In this document: positions 6,188-10,982 of the stretch, piece by piece
Numbering within the stretch: position 1 is the stretch's first letter
Layout of the letters: every line of letters begins with the position of its first letter
NCBI GenBank assembly: GCA_030447125.1
Contig: JAUJLZ010000042.1
Coordinates: 1 to 10,982, forward strand
DNA from: Acidimicrobiales bacterium
GTDB taxonomy: Bacteria > Actinomycetota > Acidimicrobiia > Acidimicrobiales > CADCSY01
Reading direction: 5' to 3'
DNA: 10,982 nucleotides
Translations under genes and position numbers: made by a program
The notes under the pieces: model-generated
Database searches by the model: none
What the model was told of the DNA's origin: nothing
What the model saw: the letters and a program-made list of their open reading frames with translations, nothing else

Positions 6188-7798
6188 GTGGCCGATCCCA
6201 CCCCCACTCCCACGGCTACGGCCGCGATGGCGCCCGGCGCCCGCGTCGGCGGGCGGTACCGGCTCGTCGCCCGCTTGGCCCAGGGCGGGATGGCCGAGGT
6301 GTGGGAAGCCGTCGACGACGTCCTGACCCGACCGGTGGCGGTCAAGATCCTCCTTCCCCACCTGGCCGCCGACGAGGCCTTCGTCGCCCGCTTTCGCCGG
6401 GAGGCCATCTCCGCCGCCCGGCTCTCGCACCCCCACATCGTCTCCATCTACGACACCTGCGGTGAGGGCGACGTGGAGGCCATCGTCATGGAGCTGGTCC
6501 GGGGCACCACCTTGCGCCACCTCCTCGACGACCAGGGTCAGCTGCACCCCCGCCGAGCCGTCGAGATCGCCGTCCAGGTGGCCGACGCCCTCGAACACGC
6601 CCACGCCAACGGCCTGGTCCACCGCGACGTCAAGCCGGGCAACATCTTGCTCTCCGACGACGGTCGCGTGCTGGTGGCCGACTTCGGCATCGCCAAGGCG
6701 GCCGAGGAGGGTGCCGACCTGACCGAGGTAGGGCAGGTGGTGGGCACGGCCAAGTACCTCTCGCCCGAGCAGGTGGAGGGCAGCCCGCTCGACGCCCGCT
6801 CCGACGTCTACGCCCTCGGGGTCGTGCTCTACGAGATGCTGTGCGGCCGGGCCCCCTTCAGCGGCGACAACGCCACCACCACCGCCGTGGCCCGTCTCAC
6901 CTCCGAGCCCTTGCGCCTGCGCCAGGTCAAGGCCGGGATCCCCCGCTCCCTGGAGGAGATCGTGGTGCGGGCCATGGCCCGTCGACCCGCCGACCGCTAC
7001 GCCTCGGCCTCGGCCCTGTGCACGGCCCTCGAACACGTCGACCTCCGCAAGGTGGAGCCGGCCGACGACCGAACCGTGGCGGGGGTGGTGACGGGCGCCG
7101 ACGCCACCTCGTGGTCCCCACCCCGCCCGAGGCCGTCGTCCGAGCGCGCCGCCGCCGGTTCCGGTGCCCGAGGGCCGGGAACGGAGCGCCCGCCCCCCCG
7201 GTTCGTCCAAACCGAGCGGCAGTGGCTGGTCCCGGCCGCCCTCATCGTGGTGGTGGCGGTCACGCTGGCGGTCGTGGGGATCCTGCTGGGACGAACGACC
7301 ATGGGGCGGGACCTGTTCGACGTCGTGGGTGAGCGCCGCCCCGGGGGTGCCAGCGCCGCGGTCGCCGTGACCGGGGTCGAGTCGTTCGATCCCTTCGGCT
7401 CGGGGGGCGAGCACGACGACGAACTTCCGGCCCTCCTCGACCCCGATCCAGGGACGGCGTGGACCAGCGAGAAGTACAACAGTCCTGACCTGGGGGGCCT
7501 GAAAGATGGTGTAGGAGTCGTACTCAGCTTGGCCGAGGTCGCGGAGCTGGACGAGCTGGCGCTCTCCTCGCCCACCCAGGGCTGGGCGGCGGCGGTGTAC
7601 GTGGCTGAGCGACCGGCGGCCAACCTGGCCGGATGGGGTGACCCGGTGGACACCAAGGAGGGCATCGAAGGTGACGCCACCTTCGACCTGGGAGGACAGT
7701 CGGGCGGGGCCGTACTGGTGTGGATCACCGACCTGGGCGACGGCAGCGTCGGGCCCCGGTTCTCCACCGCGCTCGGTGGAGCCGAGGTCCGCACCTGA
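6188..7798 (+). CDS. Transmembrane Ser/Thr protein kinase with MviN-type extracellular domain
   Basis: This is a bitopic Hanks-type (PknB-like) kinase of 536 residues. The cytoplasmic catalytic domain (about 23-283) has a glycine-rich loop LAQGGMAEVW (30-39, the first Gly replaced by Ala), the ATP-binding Lys K53 in VAVKIL, the paired Glu E72, the catalytic loop HRDVKPGN (145-152), DFG (165-167) and SPEQ (192-195). The activation loop contains T179 and T187. It therefore appears catalytically competent. A proline/arginine-rich linker (about 305-340) leads to one membrane helix (345-367). The extracellular part (368-536) contains FDPFGSGGEHDDELPALLDP, GTAWTSEKYNSP and GLKDGVGVVLSL, a discoidin-like domain closely resembling the C-terminal extracellular domain of mycobacterial MviN. 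GTG 6188 is chosen over GTG 6176 because AGAGG and a -10 element precede it; ATG 6227 is a shorter option. Together with murJ and the sigma gene this suggests envelope sensing; targets are unknown. Confidence 0.9.
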   Translation: MADPTPTPTATAAMAPGARVGGRYRLVARLAQGGMAEVWEAVDDVLTRPVAVKILLPHLAADEAFVARFRREAISAARLSHPHIVSIYDTCGEGDVEAIVMELVRGTTLRHLLDDQGQLHPRRAVEIAVQVADALEHAHANGLVHRDVKPGNILLSDDGRVLVADFGIAKAAEEGADLTEVGQVVGTAKYLSPEQVEGSPLDARSDVYALGVVLYEMLCGRAPFSGDNATTTAVARLTSEPLRLRQVKAGIPRSLEEIVVRAMARRPADRYASASALCTALEHVDLRKVEPADDRTVAGVVTGADATSWSPPRPRPSSERAAAGSGARGPGTERPPPRFVQTERQWLVPAALIVVVAVTLAVVGILLGRTTMGRDLFDVVGERRPGGASAAVAVTGVESFDPFGSGGEHDDELPALLDPDPGTAWTSEKYNSPDLGGLKDGVGVVLSLAEVAELDELALSSPTQGWAAAVYVAERPAANLAGWGDPVDTKEGIEGDATFDLGGQSGGAVLVWITDLGDGSVGPRFSTALGGAEVRT

Positions 7799-7809
7799 GT
7801 GGTACCGCG

Positions 7810-7937
7810 GATAGGCGAGGTTCCCGCAAGCTCGGCGGCTGTGCCGCCGAGACCGAGCCTCTGCTTCCCGCTCTTGCCGGCTCCGCCGGCGGGCCGCTCG
7901 GGCCACGGCTCTGCCTATCGGCTGAGCCTCCCAGCCG
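7810..7937. repeat. Composite palindromic element with three hairpins
   Basis: Outer arms GATAGGC (7810-7816) and GCCTATC (7913-7919) are complementary. Inside are a 9-bp perfect hairpin CTCGGCGGC-TGT-GCCGCCGAG (7831-7851) and a 6-bp hairpin GCCGGC-TCC-GCCGGC (7876-7890). Each is preceded at a short distance by the same heptamer TTCCCGC (7821-7827 and 7865-7871), so the two modules look duplicated. A third hairpin CGGCTG/CAGCCG (7919-7924 and 7932-7937) follows. The layout resembles REP/BIME-like intergenic palindromes. The first hairpin lies about 30 nt after the kinase stop and may act as its terminator. Whether the element is dispersed in the genome cannot be judged from one copy. Confidence 0.55.
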
Positions 7938-7945
7938 AGCTCGGC
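7934..7945. promoter_or_regulatory. 12-bp palindrome, possible operator of the sigma gene
   Basis: GCCGAGCTCGGC is a perfect 12-bp palindrome. Its right half lies about 17 nt upstream of the TAGCCT hexamer, where a -35 box would be, so a bound dimer could control the sigma gene. It also overlaps the right arm of the neighbouring hairpin and may simply belong to that repeat element. Confidence 0.3.
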
Positions 7946-7962
7946 GCCTGTCCGAGCTGACG

Positions 7963-7968
7963 TAGCCT
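7963..7968 (+). promoter_or_regulatory. -10 hexamer upstream of the ECF sigma gene
   Basis: TAGCCT fits TANNNT and is identical to the hexamer of the small membrane gene at 10104-9736. A transcript would begin near 7975, giving either a 45-nt leader to TTG 8020 or a leaderless message beginning at an in-frame ATC codon. The TAG inside it is the in-frame stop that bounds the sigma reading frame. Confidence 0.4.
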
Positions 7969-8019
7969 GATCCCATCGTCGCCGCGCCCGACGCCTCGAT
8001 CCCGTCGCCCACCAGGCCT

Positions 8020-8679
8020 TTGTCGGCCGGTGAGGAGGGCCGGGCCGAAGCAGCCGACGAGGACGCGGTCCTGGTGGCGGCCGCCCAGGACGGCGACCCC
8101 GGTGCTCTCGAGGCCCTGTTGCTCCGCCACCACGACCGCCTCCGGACCCTGTGCCGGCGGATGTGCGGCAACGAGGCCGACGCCGACGACGCCACCCAGG
8201 AAGCCCTCATCGCCGTGGTGCGGGGACTGTCCGGCTTCGACGGCCGGGCCGCCTTCACCACCTGGGCCCATCGGGTGGCCACCAACGCCTGCCTCGACGA
8301 GCTCCGGCGACGGGCTCGACGCCCGGCCCCCTGGGCCGAGACCGACGCCGCCGTCGGCACCGGCACCCACGTCACCGGCTCCACCCGTCGTGGCGACGGT
8401 ACTGAAGCCGTCGCCGCCCGCCTCGACCTCGACGCCGCCCTGGCGGCGTTGGCGCCGGAGGTGCGGGCCGCGGTCGTGCTACGGGACCTGGTCGGGTACG
8501 ACTACGCCGCCATCGCCGGGATCCTCGACATCCCGCTCGGCACGGTCCGCTCCCGGATCTCCCGGGGCCGGGCCCGCCTGGCCGGTCTGCTCGACCGGGG
8601 GAACCGAGCGCCGATCGGGGAGCATCCAAACCCCGACGACGGCCAGGCCACGTCGACCGCCGGCGGTATCGATGCCTGA
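8020..8679 (+). CDS. ECF (group 4) RNA polymerase sigma factor, SigM-type locus
   Basis: This 219-residue sigma-70 factor directs RNA polymerase to a stress regulon and is probably held inactive by the membrane anti-sigma encoded next. Region 2 spans about 28-100 and includes GDPGALEALL (25-34), the core-binding DADDATQEALIAVVRGL (54-70) and FDGRAAFTTWAHRVATNACL (73-92). Region 4 spans about 133-191, with the helix-turn-helix YAAIAGILDIPLGTVRSRIS (162-181). There is no C-terminal extra domain. The start is uncertain: TTG 8020 is the first standard start after the in-frame TAG at 7963, but no good Shine-Dalgarno precedes it, and a rare leaderless ATC start at 7975 would add 15 residues. The next in-frame candidate, GTG 8074, would cut into region 2. 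The stop lies within an 8-nt overlap with the anti-sigma gene. The position (after the murJ block, before trxB) matches sigM of mycobacteria, but orthology was not tested, so no symbol is given. Confidence 0.93.
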   Translation: MSAGEEGRAEAADEDAVLVAAAQDGDPGALEALLLRHHDRLRTLCRRMCGNEADADDATQEALIAVVRGLSGFDGRAAFTTWAHRVATNACLDELRRRARRPAPWAETDAAVGTGTHVTGSTRRGDGTEAVAARLDLDAALAALAPEVRAAVVLRDLVGYDYAAIAGILDIPLGTVRSRISRGRARLAGLLDRGNRAPIGEHPNPDDGQATSTAGGIDA

Positions 8680-8716
8680 GGGCCCGATGTCTGAGGAAGC
8701 CATGCCTGAGGACGCC
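8672..8716 (+). repeat. Three 15-nt imperfect tandem repeats, each with an ATG
   Basis: The start of the anti-sigma gene consists of three successive 15-nt units, all in the same frame and each beginning ATGYCTGAGG (ATG at 8672, 8687 and 8702). They encode MPEGP, MSEEA and MPEDA. Every unit offers a possible start codon, so the repeat creates three alternative N-termini five residues apart. Confidence 0.7.
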
Positions 8717-9724
8717 GGAACCGAGGAGCTCGTGGCCGAAGAGCCACGTCGTAGCCATCTCGACGACGAGGCGCTCAACGCCGTCCTCGATGGAGAAGGC
8801 GGACCCGCCGACGCGGCCCACGCCCACGCCTGTTCCCGATGCTCGGTGCGCCTCGAGCGCTTCCGGCGCGTGGCCGTGGCCGTGGCCGTCCCCGTCGAGT
8901 CCGTGGCCCCCGAGCGCCGCCGGGCAGCTGTGACGAGCGCGATGCAGCTCGGGAGACAGCCGGGCGGGACACAGCCGGGCGGGACACAGCCGGCGGACAC
9001 GCTCACCAAGGCGGACGGGGCCGCGGCCTCGTCCGGCAATCAGGCGGCTCCGGGCGACAGGAACGTCGTCGTGGTGGACCCCCGTCGCCGCCGCCGTCGC
9101 CAAGCCGTGGGCTGGGTCGCGGCCGCCGCCGGCGTGGCCGCCCTCGCCGTGGCCGTCCCCCTCCTCGATCCGGTCACCGGAGGCATGAGCGGCGAGGACC
9201 GCGCCACCCGGGCGACCGAGGAGAGCCCCGGCGCCGGAGGCTCGGAGGCCGACACCTGCGGGGCCTGCGGTTCCGTGCTCGATCGGGCGCCCACCGACGG
9301 CGGCGACCTGGGCACCCTTGACCGGGGGGCCCTCGATGCGCTGGCCCAGCGTCTCGGCCACGACCTCTCCCTACCCGAGACGTCGAACGAGCCCGGCCAA
9401 GGCCGCCTCGACGCATCGCCCCCACCCGAGGCCACCTCGAGCGGGCCGACCGAACAGGCCGCCCGTGGCCAGGCCGCGTCGCCACCGCCACCGCCTCCCG
9501 TACGTCCACCCCCGGAGTCCGTCGGTCGCTGCGAGGCGGCTGCTCGCAAGCGAGACGCTGGCCTCGGTCCCCTCGGCTACAGCGCCCGAGCCCGCTTCGG
9601 CGGGGTCGACGCCGTGGTGCTCGGCTTCGGCCCTGCTGCCGCCGACACGCCGACATCGCCTCGCAGCGTGGTCTTGGTCCTCGCCGTCCGAACCTGCACC
9701 GAACTGGCGTCCGCCTCCGCCTGA
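8672..9724 (+). CDS. Zinc-binding membrane anti-sigma factor
   Basis: The 350-residue product is predicted to sequester the upstream ECF sigma factor at the membrane. Residues 30-65 form a ZAS-type domain with the motif HxxxCxxC: H50, C54 and C57 in AHAHACSRCSVRLERF. A low-complexity linker with PGGTQ repeats follows (97-106), then a basic stretch (RRRRRR, 138-143) and one membrane helix (about 145-165), placing the C-terminal half outside. That half contains DTCGACGSVLD with a CxxC pair (C196, C199), a proline-rich segment (271-280) and two further cysteines (C287 and C342) in a small folded domain that may be disulfide-linked. ATG 8672 overlaps the sigma stop by 8 nt, indicating coupling. 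In-frame ATGs at 8687 and 8702 are alternatives because the three lie in 15-nt imperfect repeats. The ZAS assignment is strong; the signal sensed is not known. Confidence 0.88.
   Translation: MPEGPMSEEAMPEDAGTEELVAEEPRRSHLDDEALNAVLDGEGGPADAAHAHACSRCSVRLERFRRVAVAVAVPVESVAPERRRAAVTSAMQLGRQPGGTQPGGTQPADTLTKADGAAASSGNQAAPGDRNVVVVDPRRRRRRQAVGWVAAAAGVAALAVAVPLLDPVTGGMSGEDRATRATEESPGAGGSEADTCGACGSVLDRAPTDGGDLGTLDRGALDALAQRLGHDLSLPETSNEPGQGRLDASPPPEATSSGPTEQAARGQAASPPPPPPVRPPPESVGRCEAAARKRDAGLGPLGYSARARFGGVDAVVLGFGPAAADTPTSPRSVVLVLAVRTCTELASASA
8956..8993 (+). repeat. 15-bp direct repeat in the anti-sigma linker
   Basis: The unit ACAGCCGGGCGGGAC occurs twice perfectly (8956-8970 and 8971-8985) and then for 8 more bases (8986-8993). 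It is in frame and encodes repeating Q-P-G-G-T in the cytoplasmic linker between the zinc domain and the membrane helix. Unit-number change would alter linker length by five residues without shifting the frame. Confidence 0.75.
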
Positions 9725-9735
9725 CCTGCGACTGC

Positions 9736-10104
9736 TCAGGTGGGTTGGTCAGGGGGATGGGGTCGGTCTCGGTGTGATCGGGTTCGCACAGGACGGGCCC
9801 GGACGGCGGCGGTCAGCGCCGCCACCGCCGCCCCCCACCACGCCAGGGACGGGTAGGGCTCGAGCCCTTCACCGGAGTCGATCCAGCCGCCCCAGACGAT
9901 GCCGGCCGCCGCCAACACCCCGGCCACCAACGCGGGAGCCCAGCCTCGCCACTGGCCGCCCAACGCCACCGCCTCGGACACCAGCAGGCCGAGCACCAGG
10001 CCGGCCAGCACGGGGATGACCCCCTGGAACTCGTACTCGCCCACGATGAGGGCACCGAAGCCGGCAATCGCGGCCCCAGCAAGCACGGGCAAGGTTCGCT
10101 TCAC
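9736..10104 (-). CDS. Small four-helix membrane protein of unknown function
   Basis: This 122-residue protein is almost entirely membrane: hydrophobic segments at about 5-22, 29-47, 56-73 and 86-102, then a basic and proline-rich cytoplasmic-type tail (RARPVRTRSHRDRP). No conserved family motif is recognised. The start is GTG 10104-10102, chosen because TAGCCT lies exactly 6 nt upstream in the leaderless arrangement; there is no Shine-Dalgarno. It is convergent with the anti-sigma gene (11 nt between stops) and divergent from the next gene, with which it shares a promoter region. Codon usage and GC-rich third positions are like its neighbours, and its amino-acid composition (Gly, Ala, Leu, Val with charged ends) is that of a real membrane protein. 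Confidence 0.72.
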   Translation of the reverse strand: MKRTLPVLAGAAIAGFGALIVGEYEFQGVIPVLAGLVLGLLVSEAVALGGQWRGWAPALVAGVLAAAGIVWGGWIDSGEGLEPYPSLAWWGAAVAALTAAVRARPVRTRSHRDRPHPPDQPT

Positions 10105-10110
10105 CGGGCC

Positions 10111-10120
10111 AGGCTAGGCT
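10111..10120. promoter_or_regulatory. Overlapping divergent -10 elements
   Basis: On the minus strand TAGCCT (10116-10111) lies 6 nt before the GTG at 10104. On the plus strand TAGGCT (10115-10120) lies 7 nt before the ATG at 10128. The two hexamers share the central TA at 10115-10116, so two RNA polymerases could not open both at once. Both spacings fit leaderless starts. Only 23 nt separate the two start codons. Confidence 0.55.
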
Positions 10121-10127
10121 TACCGCC

Positions 10128-10547
10128 ATGGCAGCGACGGGTCCCGACCCGGCGCGCTCGGGGACGATCGAGGTCGGCCAGGGCGCCGCCGGTCCTCCTC
10201 CCCCCCCCGGTGATCGTCCCCGCGTCCCGATCGCGCCACCCCCCGTGGCCAGCGAGGGCGAGGACTGGGCCACCCAGACCGCTGACGCCATCGAGCGGGT
10301 CGTCGCCAATGTTCGCTCCAAGACCGCCGAGCCCCTGGAGATGGTCGCCCGGGGTCTGGTCTACGGTCTGGTGGCCGCCATCGTCGGTCTGGCCGCCGCC
10401 GTGCTGGGGGCGGTGGCGCTCGTGCGCATCCTCGACCTCGTCCTCCCCGGCGCGGTCTGGTCCGCCCACGCCCTGACCGGCGGAATCTTCACCCTCGCCG
10501 GGCTGTTGCTGTGGAGGAAGCGAACCGTCAAGACCGTGAAGGTGTGA
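10128..10547 (+). CDS. Proline-rich two-helix membrane protein of unknown function
   Basis: This 139-residue protein has a disordered proline-rich N-terminus (about 1-45), an amphipathic helix ([21 protein letters not shown], 46-66), a long hydrophobic helix (about 75-101), a second one (about 107-129, with [19 protein letters not shown]) and a basic tail KRTVKTVKV. It resembles the small holin-like membrane proteins often annotated as hypothetical in actinobacteria, but no family is firmly recognised. The ATG at 10128 is preceded by TAGGCT at 7 nt, suggesting a leaderless message. The stop is only 4 nt before the GTG of trxB, so the two genes are probably one operon and the promoter of this gene would also drive trxB. 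Function is not assigned. Confidence 0.75.
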   Translation: MAATGPDPARSGTIEVGQGAAGPPPPPGDRPRVPIAPPPVASEGEDWATQTADAIERVVANVRSKTAEPLEMVARGLVYGLVAAIVGLAAAVLGAVALVRILDLVLPGAVWSAHALTGGIFTLAGLLLWRKRTVKTVKV

Positions 10548-10551
10548 TTGC

Positions 10552-10982
10552 GTGACCCAAGCCCGCAACGTCGTGATCATCGGCTCGGGGCCCGCTGGCC
10601 TCACCGCCGCCATCTACACCGCCCGCGCCAACCTGGCCCCGCTGGTGCTCGAGGGTGAACCGTCCTCCACCAGCGACCAGCCCGGGGGCCAGCTCATGTT
10701 GACCACGGAGGTAGAGAACTACCCGGGGTTCGAAGAGGGGATCATGGGCCCAGAGCTCATGTCGACCTTCCGGTCCCAGGCGGCGCGCTTCGGCGCCGAG
10801 CTGGTGGTGGAAAAGGCTTCCAAGGTCGACTTCTCCTCCCGCCCCTTCGGCATCTGGGTGGGCGACCCCGACGCCGTCGAGCCCACCTACCGGGCGTCGG
10901 CGGTGATCGTCAGCACGGGGGCCCGCTCCATCATGCTCGGCCTCGAGGCCGAGAACCGCCTGATGGGCCGGGGTCTGTCCAC
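10552..10982 (+). CDS. trxB: Thioredoxin reductase, N-terminal part (runs off right edge)
   Basis: The 143 visible codons encode the start of an NADPH-dependent thioredoxin-disulfide reductase, the cytoplasmic flavoprotein that recycles thioredoxin. The FAD-binding [15 protein letters not shown] is at 11-25, [20 protein letters not shown] at 43-62 is the typical flavin-contact region, and [14 protein letters not shown] at 118-131 is the second conserved segment, with STGA normally contacting FAD. The redox-active CxxC lies beyond the window. The start is GTG 10552, with GAAGG at 10538-10542 as a ribosome binding site 9 nt upstream. The gene follows the small membrane protein by 4 nt. A trxA gene downstream would be expected from actinobacterial synteny but is not in view. 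Confidence 0.95.
   Translation, partial: MTQARNVVIIGSGPAGLTAAIYTARANLAPLVLEGEPSSTSDQPGGQLMLTTEVENYPGFEEGIMGPELMSTFRSQAARFGAELVVEKASKVDFSSRPFGIWVGDPDAVEPTYRASAVIVSTGARSIMLGLEAENRLMGRGLS

Larger units (their letters stand above)
7799..7974. other. Inverted-repeat-rich gap between the kinase and sigma genes
   Basis: This 176-nt stretch has no credible open frame. It contains several hairpin-forming repeats enclosed by GATAGGC/GCCTATC, described separately at 7810-7937, then a 12-bp palindrome at 7934-7945 and a TAGCCT hexamer at 7963-7968. It probably carries both the end of the kinase transcript and the promoter of the sigma gene. Confidence 0.6.

Noticed and set aside
6104..7906. A 600-codon open frame on the minus strand opposite the kinase
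   Set aside because: It mirrors the well-supported kinase gene, has Gly/His/Gln-rich shadow composition and no family motif. Long antisense frames are expected at this GC content.
8870..8887. Triple GTGGCC hexamer in the anti-sigma gene
   Set aside because: Only three short units encoding Val-Ala in a helix; common in GC-rich coding sequence.
8372..9361. A 329-codon minus-strand frame opposite the sigma/anti-sigma genes
   Set aside because: Repetitive Gly/Arg/His shadow sequence crossing two well-defined plus-strand genes.
9724..9741. ACCTG/CAGGT stem as a bidirectional terminator between the convergent genes
   Set aside because: Only 5 bp with an 8-nt loop and no T runs on either side; too weak to call.

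Overview
The window is about 11 kb of very GC-rich, densely packed chromosomal DNA. Gene content and order point to a high-GC Gram-positive (Actinomycetota). The separate kinase and the gene neighbourhood suggest a deep-branching class such as Acidimicrobiia, but that is inference. The order tRNA CCA-transferase (divergent) / small enzyme / DUF6049-like protein / MurJ / kinase / ECF sigma / anti-sigma / thioredoxin reductase matches the conserved actinobacterial block that in Mycobacterium tuberculosis runs from pcnA through Rv3909, mviN (Rv3910), sigM and its anti-sigma to trxB2. No mobile element, CRISPR array, tRNA or rRNA is visible.

Layout. Positions 1-379 (minus) hold the N-terminal part of a CCA-adding enzyme. 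Positions 380-688 are non-coding and contain a palindrome inside a sigma-28-like promoter candidate and a strong hairpin. Positions 689-5204 are a tightly coupled trio: a GNAT acetyltransferase, a secreted and membrane-anchored DUF6049-like protein, and the MurJ lipid II flippase, with overlapping stop and start codons at both joints. A DegV-family protein follows (5280-6125). Next is a membrane Ser/Thr kinase (6188-7798) whose extracellular domain resembles the C-terminal domain of mycobacterial MviN. A 176-nt gap rich in inverted repeats precedes an ECF sigma factor (about 8020-8679) and its overlapping zinc-binding anti-sigma gene (8672-9724). A small four-helix membrane protein is encoded convergently (9736-10104, minus). 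A proline-rich two-helix membrane protein (10128-10547) and thioredoxin reductase (10552 to the right edge) complete the window.

How the genes fit together. The core theme is the cell envelope: MurJ moves lipid II across the membrane, the DUF6049-like protein is its coupled extracytoplasmic neighbour, and the transmembrane kinase is a candidate envelope sensor. In mycobacteria MurJ and a kinase-like module are one polypeptide with a pseudokinase; here they are separate genes divided by degV, and the kinase keeps all visible catalytic residues. The sigma/anti-sigma pair is a stress-signalling module next to trxB, and the anti-sigma has an extracytoplasmic CxxC pair.

A recurrent regulatory feature is a TANNNT -10-like hexamer about 6-10 nt before several first-gene start codons (pcnA, GNAT, kinase, the two divergent small membrane genes, and possibly the sigma gene). 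This suggests extensive leaderless transcription. All functions are inferred by reading motifs; no database search was run.
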